64,000 nucleotides of DNA, from assembly GCF_000186865.1 (NCBI RefSeq), contig NW_008705581.1, positions 627,471 through 691,470 of the forward strand, written 5' to 3'. The notes under the pieces are model-generated. The model was not told the origin of the DNA. It ran no database searches and worked only from the letters and a program-made list of their open reading frames with translations. This document shows positions 29,868 through 38,653 of the stretch, piece after piece; the first letter of the stretch is position 1, and each line of letters starts with the position of its first letter. The stretch comes from Aureococcus anophagefferens. Its lineage: Eukaryota > Sar > Pelagophyceae > Pelagomonadales > Pelagomonadaceae. Position numbers and translations under genes: made by a program.

Positions 29868-31802
29868 ATGCGCGAGCGGCCGACGAACATGTTCCGGTCG
29901 ACGTGGACGTCGCCGGAGACCTGCGCGGAACGTTCCAGCATCATCCAGCGCGCGGACATGGACCGGCGCATGATGCTCCACGCGCAGCGCCTCGCGTCCA
30001 TGCGGAGCACGGTCGACACGTCGCCGCCGGACTGCCTGTCGAGCGGGCTGCGGCGCAACGTGAAGCAGGAGCTGCTCCAGCAGGAGCGCCACGACGAGAT
30101 CATGCGGGACAACCGCACGCTCATCGAGCACCTGGGCCAGATCGGCGCGCGCGAGAACGGCCACCGCCGCGACGCGAGCTTCCGCTACCCCGTGTCGCAC
30201 AGCGCGGTCGTCCGGAAGCGCGCGGCGAAGCGCATCCACGCCGAGAATTTAGCGCTGATCCAGCGCATGGTCGCGACGAAGTCGTCCTACGTCAAGGAGG
30301 ATCTCGCGCCGAAGCTGCCCCTCCACGGCGGCCACGCGGACCTGTGGCGCACGTCGCGCATGACGCTCCGGTCGTCCGCGGCGCCGCCGTCGTCCGCGCG
30401 GTCCGCGCGGTCCGCCGGCGCGTCGCCGCGGGTCCGGCGCGCCGGCGCCAAAAGCCCCTCGGAGGCGTCGCCGCCGGGCGAGCGGCCCCGCGCCGCGTCC
30501 GCGGGCCCGCGCGCGCGGTTCTCCGCGCTCGACGCGGGCGGCTCGCTCGTCACCGACTCCATCGCGACGCCGTCCGTGCTCACGTCCGCGACGCCGCGGC
30601 CCCCGGCGCGGCCCCGGAGCTCGCCCGCCGGGGGCGGGTCGCTCTACGCCGAGTCCGGCGGCGACGCGTCCGCGGCGGGCGGCTCGTCCGCGGGCCGCGC
30701 GCGGTCCGCGACGTCGCGGCCCCGGAAGCCGCGCATCCTCGCCGTCGAGGGCCTGGCGAAGACGCTGGGCTCCGAGCTCGCCGAGAAGCCCATCCTGCTC
30801 CACCGCATCGGCCTCAAGTACGAGGGCGAGTACGCGCTGGCGTCCGTGCTGCGCGCGGCGCGGAACGCGCAGCTCCTCATCGTCACCTTCTACTTCCCCG
30901 AGAAGATCACGACCTACACGACGGCCCTGTCCGTCGACGCCGCGGCGGCCTGGCTGAAGATCGACGCCAAGGTGCTCCGCGCGACGGAGCTCCGCCTGTC
31001 CGCGCGCGTCTCGCGCGAGCAGGCCGAGGACACGCGCCGGTCCGACGCGTCGCGCGCGGCCAAGTACTGGGAGCAGCTCGTCTACTGCTTCAAGCTCGAG
31101 GCCAGGGCCGACGCGGCGCCCGAGGACGGCGGCGCGCCCGCGCTGGACCTCGCGCTCTGCCTCCCGCCGAAGCCCCTCGGCCGCCGCGGCTCCCTACTCG
31201 CGGAGCCCGCGCGGGCGCGGCTCAAGGAGCGGGCCCTGGAGACGCCGCCGGCGCCGGCGCCGGAGCTGAAGCTCGCGGAGAAGCGGCGCATGTCGGCCCA
31301 GGTCGCTGCGTCGGCGATCAGATCCGCGGAGCTCGCGCGCCTCGCGGCAGAGAGGCCGCCCAAGGAGGCCGCGGCGCCCGACGCGCCCCCGCCGGAGGCC
31401 GACGCGCCGCCCGCGGAGACGGCGCCGGCGGAGACGCAGGCGCCGCCCGCGGAGACGGCGCCGGCGGAGCCGGAGGCGCCGCCCGCGGAGACGGCGCCGG
31501 CGGAGCCGGAGGCGCCGCCCGCGGAGACGGCGCCGGCGGAGACTCCGTCGCCGCCCGCGGACGCGGACGCGGGCGACGCGGACCTCGACGCGGCCGCGGC
31601 CACGCTGCAAGCGCGCATGCGCGGCCGCCAGCAGCGCGCCGAGGCCCCGGAGGAGACGCAGGTGCCGATGAAATCGAAACACCACACGCGCGCCGAGTAC
31701 GACGATTCCGAGGAGGAGGGGATCCCGCACTCGCCGGAGCCCGTCGCGCGGACGCGGGAGACCCTCGAGCCGGCGCCGGAGCCGGCGCCGCCCGCGCCCT
31801 AG
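29868..31802 (+). CDS. CFAP97/hemingway-like ciliary protein with IQ-like motif
   Basis: 644 aa, single exon. The N-terminal 150 residues hold two related helical pieces, EIMRDNRTLIEHLGQIGARE and AAKRIHAENLALIQRMVATK. They resemble the R-I-x-x-E-N-x-x-L-L-x-R core of CFAP97/Hmw (KIAA1430) domains found in axonemal proteins. The middle (about 160-290) is Ser/Ala/Arg-rich. About 300-430 is a folded-looking segment (LLHRIGLKYEGEYALASVLR, LIVTFYFPEK) that I do not recognise. The tail has Pro/Ala/Glu repeats (residues about 505-560) and an IQ-like AATLQARMRGRQQR, a possible calmodulin site. With the PF20-like gene it suggests a flagellated stage or retained axonemal genes. Confidence 0.5.
   Translation: MRERPTNMFRSTWTSPETCAERSSIIQRADMDRRMMLHAQRLASMRSTVDTSPPDCLSSGLRRNVKQELLQQERHDEIMRDNRTLIEHLGQIGARENGHRRDASFRYPVSHSAVVRKRAAKRIHAENLALIQRMVATKSSYVKEDLAPKLPLHGGHADLWRTSRMTLRSSAAPPSSARSARSAGASPRVRRAGAKSPSEASPPGERPRAASAGPRARFSALDAGGSLVTDSIATPSVLTSATPRPPARPRSSPAGGGSLYAESGGDASAAGGSSAGRARSATSRPRKPRILAVEGLAKTLGSELAEKPILLHRIGLKYEGEYALASVLRAARNAQLLIVTFYFPEKITTYTTALSVDAAAAWLKIDAKVLRATELRLSARVSREQAEDTRRSDASRAAKYWEQLVYCFKLEARADAAPEDGGAPALDLALCLPPKPLGRRGSLLAEPARARLKERALETPPAPAPELKLAEKRRMSAQVAASAIRSAELARLAAERPPKEAAAPDAPPPEADAPPAETAPAETQAPPAETAPAEPEAPPAETAPAEPEAPPAETAPAETPSPPADADAGDADLDAAAATLQARMRGRQQRAEAPEETQVPMKSKHHTRAEYDDSEEEGIPHSPEPVARTRETLEPAPEPAPPAP
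31375..31560 (+). repeat. 27-bp-type coding repeat (APPAETAPAE)
   Basis: Near-perfect direct repeats of about 30 bp (GCGCCGCCCGCGGAGACGGC and following bases) occur four to five times in frame. They encode a Pro-Ala-Glu-Thr tract in the CFAP97-like protein. Confidence 0.8.
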
Positions 31803-31836
31803 GAGCCCCCGAGCACCGACTACGAGACGTAAGCGG

Positions 31837-32952
31837 TTACGGCACGCGGACGACGACCTTGCCCGTCGTCTTGCCCGACTGGAGGTGCTTCAGCGCCCCG
31901 GGAAGGTCGTCGAAGTGGAAGGCGGCGCCGTCGAGGCACGGCGGCCGGCCGCCGGCGCAGTCGAGGAGCTCCGCGAGGGCCGCCTCGAGCACGTCCTCGC
32001 GCTCCGTGAGCCAGATCAGGTTGAAGCCGAAGACCGCGCGGTTCGTGCTCGTGAGCTCGCCCGGGTCGACCATGGGCCGCCGGAGGTAGCTCGGCACGAG
32101 CGAGAGCCACTTGAGCGGGCCGCCGGCCGCGGCGCCGTAGCTGTGCGTCGCCCCGAAGTGGACGAGGCGGCCCATGGGCGCGAGGCGGTCGAGCGCCTCG
32201 GAGAACCAGGGCCCGCCGAGCGATTCCAACACGACGTCGAAGCGGGGCACGTGGCGCAGGTGGTCCCGGTACGCGCGGTCCGGCCGCGCCGGCCGCACGA
32301 GGACCTTGAAGCGGCCGTCGGCGACCTCCGCCGGGAACCGCGCGTGGATCGCGTCCTTCTTCGCGTCGCTCGAGACGACGCCGACGGCGTCGCAGCCGAG
32401 CGCGGCGCAGATCTCGAGCGAGAGCATGCCCACGCCGCCCGCCGCGCTGTGCACGAGGACGCGCGAGCCCGCCGTCGCGGCGCCGAGCTTCGCGAGGCCG
32501 TAGTAGGCCGTGAGGCCCTGGACGAGCAGCGCGGCGGCCTCCGCGTCCGTCCAGCCCGCGGGCGTCGGCCGCAGCAGTTTTCCGCGCTGCGTGACGGAGT
32601 CGGCGAAGGCGCCGAAGCGCGTGAAGCCGAAGACGCGGTCGCCGACGGCGTAGCCGCAAGCGGCGCCGGCCTCCTCGACGGTGCCCGCGAACTCGAGGCC
32701 CGCGACGGAGAGCGGCGGCTGCTCGCTGAACGCCGCGTAGAGGCCGAGGACGCTGAAGACGTCGGCGAAGTTGAGGCCGATGGCGCCGACGCGCACGCGC
32801 GCGCAGTCCGGCGCGAGCGCCTCCGCGATCTGGATCTCCTCGAGCTCCAAATTGTCGATGCTGCCGAGCTGGCGGCTCCGCCAGACGCGGCGCGTCTGCC
32901 GCAGGGCGCCGCACCAGACGACGACGGCGCTCGCGAGGAGGAGGGTCCGCAT
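31837..32952 (-). CDS. Quinone oxidoreductase-like medium-chain dehydrogenase (VAT1/zeta-crystallin type)
   Basis: 371 aa. An N-terminal hydrophobic stretch (MRTLLLASAVVVWCGALRQ) may be a signal or targeting peptide. The catalytic N-domain has GLNFADVFSVLGLYA and AGLEFAGTVEEAG. The NADPH-binding Rossmann motif is VLVHSAAGGVGMLSLEI (about residues 165-181). LESLGGPWFSEALDRLAPMG and the C-terminal GKTTGKVVVRVP are typical of the quinone oxidoreductase subgroup, which lacks the zinc ligands of alcohol dehydrogenases. The likely reaction is NADPH-dependent reduction of a quinone or enone. Start codons of this gene and of the gene at 33224 are 271 bp apart and divergent. Confidence 0.8.
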   Translation of the reverse strand: MRTLLLASAVVVWCGALRQTRRVWRSRQLGSIDNLELEEIQIAEALAPDCARVRVGAIGLNFADVFSVLGLYAAFSEQPPLSVAGLEFAGTVEEAGAACGYAVGDRVFGFTRFGAFADSVTQRGKLLRPTPAGWTDAEAAALLVQGLTAYYGLAKLGAATAGSRVLVHSAAGGVGMLSLEICAALGCDAVGVVSSDAKKDAIHARFPAEVADGRFKVLVRPARPDRAYRDHLRHVPRFDVVLESLGGPWFSEALDRLAPMGRLVHFGATHSYGAAAGGPLKWLSLVPSYLRRPMVDPGELTSTNRAVFGFNLIWLTEREDVLEAALAELLDCAGGRPPCLDGAAFHFDDLPGALKHLQSGKTTGKVVVRVP

Positions 32953-33223
32953 GGCTGCCGGACGGCGCGCGTTCTTGCAGGCGATGCTTGCCGCTGCCGC
33001 TGGACGGCGCGCGCCGCGGAGATCTTCTCCTTTTGCAGGCGCTGCTTGCTGGACGGCGCGCGACGCCGCCGGTGGATCTTCTCCACTCGACAGAGATCGA
33101 GCTCCACGGCATCATCGGAGATTGTTGCCGTCAACACGTTGTAATTGCCGCCCGAGCCCGCAGCCCGCTGGGCAGCGCCGGCACGCCCGCGGCGCCCCCG
33201 CGGCGCCGCGCTTTTCGCGGACC

Positions 33224-36200
33224 ATGGTCGTCCTCGGGCGCAAGGAGGAGGAGATCCTGGACAGCGCCTTCCTGAAGCGCATGGAGATCTCGAACCCAAC
33301 GGACTGGAGCCGCTACGCCGACGACCCCGACGGCATCATGAACCAGCGGAAGATCACGCGCGAGGAGCGGCGGCGCCAGTTCCAGGTGTCGCTCGCCGTC
33401 GGCGACCCGCGGCGCACGGCGCCGCGCCTCTTCCGGCCCCTCTTCGAGGAGAAAAAGGCCGCGGACATCGAGATCGACAGCTACGCGGACGGCGCGCGGA
33501 TCCGGTTCCTCCGGGCGACGGGCGGCCGCTTCTGGGACCGGCTCTACCTCGCGCTGCTCGGCTGGTTCTTGGTGCTGTTCCCGGCGGTCATGGAGAACGA
33601 CTTCGACCTGGGCTGCCGCGCGCGGTCGCCCGGCGACCCGTCGCACCTCGCGGACCGGTCCGGCGGCGCGTGCACGGTGCTCTGGCCGCCGCTCGTGCTC
33701 ATGACGCTCGCCGTGGCGCCGCCGGCGCTCGGGGCGCTCTTCATGCGCGTCTTCGCCTTCGACTTCCTCAAGAAGCAGCGCGGCGAGCGGCGCCACTGGT
33801 CCTTCTTCTTCGTACTGGCGCTCAAGGCCGCCGCGCAGCCCGCGACCGTGCCCGAGGAGTTCGTCGACTCGTTCCTCTACGCGACGGAGTACGCCAAGGC
33901 CTGCCTCCGGAAGCGCCTGGGGAAGAAGTTCGGCAAGGTCGCGCCCGCGGACGACGACGACGACGACGACGAGCCGAGCGACGACGAGGAAGACGTCGCC
34001 GAGGGCCCCGCGCCCGCGCCCGGCGGCGCGCCGTCGCCCAAGAAGGGCTTCCTCGCCGCGGCGCGCCTCATGGCCGCGGGCGCCAAGAGCAAGCGCAACG
34101 TGAAGAAGAAGCGCAAGGCCGTCGAGGAGGGCCCCGCGGAGGCCCTGGGCAAGCGCGCGAAGATCAAGGCGGCCGCGGCCGCCGCCGCGGGCCTGAAGGG
34201 AGACACGCAGGAGGACAGGGAGATCACGCAGAAGCGGGCCATGGACGCGACGAGCGCGCTCCACAAGCTCCACCACGAGGACGAGGCGCGCAAGGTCGTC
34301 TGGCGCTGCGTGTCGTGCGGCCGCGACAACCGCGAGCCCCTCTCGACGAAGCACCCGGAGTCCGTGGAGATGCTCGTGCACCGCATCCAGCGCAAGTCCG
34401 GCGGCGACGACCGCATCTGCGCGTCCTTCAAGACGGAGCGCTACGTGCCCACGTGCTCTACCTGCGGCACGCCGATGAACTACAAGATCCGGCCCTCGAA
34501 CGCGCACGCGTTCCACGACCCGTCCGGCGACGCCATCCACGCCTTCACGCTGCTCAACGCCGAGCGCGCGGCCCAGGACAAGCGCATCGAGGAGGAGAAG
34601 AAGCGCGAGAAGGACCGGCAGCGGCGCGCGGCGAAGAAGAAGAAGGGGGGCGCGGCGGACCACGAGCCGTCCGCGGGCGCCAAGGCCGTGACCAAGGCCA
34701 TCGGCGCCATCAAGATGGGCGCGGCGCGCAAGGAGCGCGTCGACTGGCAGCACCAGAAGGTCCAGTTCGACGCGCTGACGGGTTTGCGGCTCGACGACGC
34801 GTCCGTCGAGGAGGAGAAGGCGGAGCCCCTCGCGAAGCGGCTCCAGCGCGGCGCGCTGGTCATCGTGACGGACCCGGGCGCGGACGCCCTGGGCGGGCCG
34901 CGGCGCGACTCGCCGACGCGGACGCCCGGCGGGTCCCGGAAGCCGGGCACGCCGGGGACGCCGAAGACGCCGGGCACGCCGGGCACGCCCGGGTCGCTGG
35001 GCAGCGACCGCGACACGGTCGACGCCGCGGCCTACATCCGCGAGATGATGGCCGCGGAGGAGGCGGCGAAGAAGAAGAAGAATTTGGCGAACTGCTTCCG
35101 GAAGGTCAAAGAGGCCTACGTCAAAGTCCGCAAGTTCCTCCGGCGCAAGGACATGCACTACGGCGACGACAAGATGCTTTTTAATGATTGGTCCTTCGCG
35201 AAGAAGGTGAAGCAGTTCAAGCCCCAGCCGGACCGGCGCGCGCTCCGGCACCTCGAGCACTACGACGTCGGCGCCGAGGTCGAGTCCTTCGAGCACATGC
35301 CGACGTGGTACCCCGCCGTCGTCGTCAAGTACAACGCCAACGGGTCCTATGTTTTGCGCTTCGACAACGGCGAGGTCGCCGACGCCGTGGACCCCGCGCA
35401 CATCCGGTTCCGCGTCGCGCCGCCGATCTCCGGGCTCCAGCAGTTCGTCTGCGCGTCGCTGCTCGTCGTCTTCGCCGTGTGGCCCGCGTGGATTGCGCTC
35501 TACCTCGCGGAGCGGGGCTTCCGGGCCTCGGGGCCGGGCGTGCTCGTCGTGCCGTTGCTATTGTTCGCGCTGCTCATGATGGTCGCGATCAGGGCAGCAA
35601 AAGAGAGCGAAATTCCCAACTTCAAAGGCTCATATCTCGGTCGTTTTCCACTCGTTTCGGCTGACCTTTGGACGAGCGATCGTCTCTCGGAACGGTCTCG
35701 AAGCGTGGATGCTTTTTCCGGAACGCGCGCGGCACACTCACGTTGAAGCGACGTTGAATCACCCTTGTGCTGCCCAGGTCGCGATCGCGCTGCAGATGTT
35801 TTTGTTATTTTTGCGGGGCGGCCAGGAGGCGGGCTGCAACCTCTTCTGCAAGATCTCGTCGTTCTACATGCTGGCGCCGTTCTTATTGTTCGTCTTCGTC
35901 TGCGTCTGCCTCGCGGGCGACGAGGGCTTCGGCGCGCTCATCCCCTTGGCGCTGTTCCTCGGCGCGCTGGTCACGGTCGCGGCGACGGTGAAGCCCCTCT
36001 ACCGCTACCTCTTCACGGCGGCGACGATGCCCCTGCTCCTCTTCGCGGCGCTGCTGGCGGAGTGGTCGACGCAGGACGGCCGCGGCTACCTNNNNNNNNN
36101 NNNNNNNNNNNNNNNNNNNNNNNNNNNNNNNNNNNNNNNNNNNNNNNNNNNNNNNNNNNNNNNNNNNNNNNNNNNNNNNNNNNNNNNNNNNNNNNNNNNN

Positions 36201-36485
36201 NNNNNNNNNNNNNNNNNNNNNNNNNNNNNNNNNNNNNNNNNNNNNNNNNNNNNNNNNNNNNNNNNNNNNNNNNNNNNNNNNNNNNNNNNNNNNNNNNNNN
36301 NNNNNNNNNNNNNNNNNNNNNNNNNNNNNNNNNNNNNNNNNNNNNNNNNNNNNNNNNNNNNNNNGCGCTCGCGACGGCGGGACGCGCGCGCCGCGGCTCG
36401 AGGCGGCCCCCGTCCCCGCAGGCTCGTGAGCATCTTCTTCCCCTTCGCGCTGCTCGTCGTCTTCAACGCGGCGGGCATGATCTAG
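33224..36485 (+). CDS. Multi-pass membrane protein with zinc-ribbon-like and Tudor-like segments, one introner, gap inside
   Basis: Exon 1 is 33224-35581 and exon 2 begins at 35778 in phase 0. Sequence is lost to an N run at 36092-36364, and the last coding part (RLVSIFFPFALLVVFNAAGMI) ends at 36485. An acceptor-like CCCCGCAG at 36414-36421 suggests another intron inside or near the gap. In order: two TM helices (about residues 105-180); an acidic tract and basic linker (about 240-340); paired cysteines WRCVSCG and PTCSTCG (about 360-410, possible zinc ribbon); a charged linker with GTPGTPKTPGTPG repeats; a Tudor-like segment VGAEVESFEHMPTWYPAVVV (about 685-740); and several C-terminal TM helices. 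Function unknown. Confidence 0.65.
35590..35777 (-). mobile_element. Introner 9 (family 1b, reverse) in the Tudor-like membrane protein gene
   Basis: A 188-bp element with ends CAGGGCAGCAAAAGAG and CCTTGTGCTGCCCAG. The duplication GTCGCGAT is perfect (35582-35589 and 35778-35785). The intron is 35582-35777, GT-AG, with join LLMMVAIALQMF inside a TM helix. Body nearly identical to introner 8, with a 4-bp shortening of the CGCG run. Confidence 0.95.
36092..36364. other. Assembly gap (273 N)
   Basis: The N run interrupts the 3' part of the membrane protein gene at 33224. The missing sequence should encode TM segments and probably one intron boundary. Confidence 0.98.
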
Positions 36486-36534
36486 GACCCCCCCCCGCGC
36501 GCGCGCCCGCCGAGACGTCCCGAAGCTTAAGGCC

Positions 36535-37668
36535 CTAGGCCGGGAGGAGGAGGAGCGCGAGGAGCGCGCCGACGAGCGGCACGGAGACGTTGTCGTCGAT
36601 GCCGATGGCCGGCGCCGGGACGACCTCGACGAGCGCGCAGGCCGCGGAGACCGCGGCGACGCGGGCCGCGAGGTCGAGGTCGACCGTCGCGAGGCCGAGC
36701 CACGCGAGCAGCCCGAGCGACGCGGCCGTCGCGCCGGCGAAAAAGGCGAGGGAGCCCGCGTAGGACTTGCCGCCGTTGCAGAACCACTTGGCGTCGCCGA
36801 AGCGGCGGCCCGCGATGTCCGCGAGGCCGTCGCCGACGGCCATCTGGCACAGCGCGACGACCGCGGCCGGCGACCGGAACCCGAAGAGCGTCGCCGCGAA
36901 GAGCACCAAGGTGTAGATGAGCGGCCCGCCGAGCACCTCCCGGGGGTCGCCCGTGCGGCTCACGGCGTCGACGAACGTCTTCTCGCCGCCGTCGACGCCC
37001 CGGTCGCGCGCGTCGACGGCGCGCTTCGTCGCGCCGACGATCTTCGCGACGTTGAGCAGGGGCACGAGCGCCGCGGCGACGCGCGCCGTCGGGTCCGCCG
37101 AGTAGAAGCGCCAGGCCAAAACGAAGAGCGGCGCGCTCCCGCAGTGGATGATCTTCCGCGAGAGCTTCGTTTCCACCAAGTCGTTGCTCGCGAGGAACGT
37201 CACGGCCCGGAGCCAGCCGACGGCGCCGGCCGCCGCCAGGGCCGACACGGCGAGGTCCCGCGGCAGGGGCACGCCGAGCGCGTCGCCCGGGAGCCCGGCG
37301 GCGCCGAGCGCGGACGCCGCCGCCGGCAGCGCGACGAGCGGCGCCGCGGCCGCGAGCAGCGCGAGCGGCGCGCGCCGCCGCCGCGGCGCGACGCGCCGGC
37401 CCGGGCCGGCCTCGCCGAGCGCCGGGGCGCTGAGGCCCACGACCTGCGGCGCCGCGGCCGCGGGCTGCGGGTGCGCATGAATCGGTTGCGTGCTGTAGCC
37501 GCCCTTGACGCGCGGCCGCAGCGGCGGTTTCTCGTCGAAGCGGCGCTTGATCCGCGGCTCGGGGGAGAGCGGGTGGGTGGCCGTCGCCGCGGCGAGCACG
37601 AGGGCCACGGCGACGGCCGCGGATCTACTTTGAAGCAACCGCATCGCCACGACTGGGGCTCCGAGCAT
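36535..37668 (-). CDS. Phytol/farnesol kinase-like (VTE5/FOLK type) membrane protein
   Basis: Up to 377 aa. The start at 37644 (MRLLQSRSAAVAVALVLAAA) gives a cleaner signal peptide than the outer ATG at 37668. The Pro/Arg-rich stretch after it would suit a bipartite plastid-targeting sequence of a secondary plastid. The C-terminal 230 residues have about six TM helices. They carry the motifs RKIIHCGSAPLFVLAW, MAVGDGLADIAGRRFG and KWFCNGGKSYAGSLAFF seen in CTP-dependent prenol kinases. Family members phosphorylate phytol or farnesol for tocopherol and chlorophyll-phytol recycling; the substrate cannot be read from sequence. Confidence 0.75.
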   Translation of the reverse strand: MLGAPVVAMRLLQSRSAAVAVALVLAAATATHPLSPEPRIKRRFDEKPPLRPRVKGGYSTQPIHAHPQPAAAAPQVVGLSAPALGEAGPGRRVAPRRRRAPLALLAAAAPLVALPAAASALGAAGLPGDALGVPLPRDLAVSALAAAGAVGWLRAVTFLASNDLVETKLSRKIIHCGSAPLFVLAWRFYSADPTARVAAALVPLLNVAKIVGATKRAVDARDRGVDGGEKTFVDAVSRTGDPREVLGGPLIYTLVLFAATLFGFRSPAAVVALCQMAVGDGLADIAGRRFGDAKWFCNGGKSYAGSLAFFAGATAASLGLLAWLGLATVDLDLAARVAAVSAACALVEVVPAPAIGIDDNVSVPLVGALLALLLLPA

Positions 37669-37746
37669 CCCAAGCGTGGCTCAACGTGGCTGCAAGGCAA
37701 ACCGCCACGCCGCAGTGACCCCTGAGGCCGTCCCCGAAATCAGCTT

Positions 37747-38490
37747 CTAAATTCCTTCTAGCAACGAGAGAACCCGCTCGTGTTCGCCATTTTGCCAGAG
37801 TGTCGTGGTCAAATTGAAGAGCTCTATGGCGGTGGCATCACCCAGGCGGAACACGTCCGGCCTCGGCACCCTGCGAAGGTCGACAACGAAGTGCAAGCTC
37901 CCCCCCTCGGCCTGCCCTTGCATTCGCCAGACGTAATGAGTGGCCTGGATGTACTGCAGCGCGCTGATCTTGATGTTCCAGCGCTGGAGGTGGTACGCGA
38001 TGGCGCGAAAGATGTGCACGTTCGTATGGCAGTAGTACGCGGAGTGCGCGAGGAGCGCCTCGCCGAGGTGTGTCGCCGCACCCGGCCCCGGGCCGAATTC
38101 GAACAGCGAGCGGAGCACCTGGAGCCTGCGGCTATCGTCGCCGATCCGCAGCGCGTCGCGCAGCGTCTCGGTCGGCACCTCGAACCTCGAGACGGGCCCG
38201 GGCCCACGGAAGTTGTCGGCCAGGCGGCGCACGCCGACGAAATCGCCGGCGATGACTGCCCGTCTCAAGGGAAGGACGTACAACAAAAGGCACTTGCGCC
38301 ACGGCTGTTCGTGCGCGAGCGACGAGCGAACGCCGAGCTCTCGACACAGATGCCGCCAAAAGGTCTCTGTCAAGGGCGCGATTGCAGCGACGAGGGCTTG
38401 GGACCGCGTGTTCACCACGATCTTGTCAAGTGGCACGAATGTGCCGAGCAGCACGCCGACATCGTTGGGCAGCTCCAGGAGGCGGCCCAT
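37747..38490 (-). CDS. F-box-like protein, unassigned
   Basis: 247 aa. The first 50 residues (LPNDVGVLLGTFVPLDKIVV then FWRHLCRELG) resemble an F-box helix set (LP...L...D......V...W). F-box proteins link substrates to SKP1-cullin ubiquitin ligases. The rest is helical and may form ankyrin-like pairs (RRAVIAGDFVGVRRLADNF), which would be a substrate-binding region. The base composition is lower in GC than the neighbours. The family call is tentative. Confidence 0.5.
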   Translation of the reverse strand: MGRLLELPNDVGVLLGTFVPLDKIVVNTRSQALVAAIAPLTETFWRHLCRELGVRSSLAHEQPWRKCLLLYVLPLRRAVIAGDFVGVRRLADNFRGPGPVSRFEVPTETLRDALRIGDDSRRLQVLRSLFEFGPGPGAATHLGEALLAHSAYYCHTNVHIFRAIAYHLQRWNIKISALQYIQATHYVWRMQGQAEGGSLHFVVDLRRVPRPDVFRLGDATAIELFNLTTTLWQNGEHERVLSLLEGI

Positions 38491-38653
38491 TCGGGCTGAA
38501 TCGGGCAGCGTGGGGTAACCTCGGCTTCAATCATCGATGTTGCAGCCATCTCCGCGGCGCTCCGTGGACCTCGTCATCGCCACCAGCGCCGGCGCCACCC
38601 ACCGCGCGCTGCAATCAACGACCGCGCCGCTGCGTTCAACGACCGCTCCGCAT

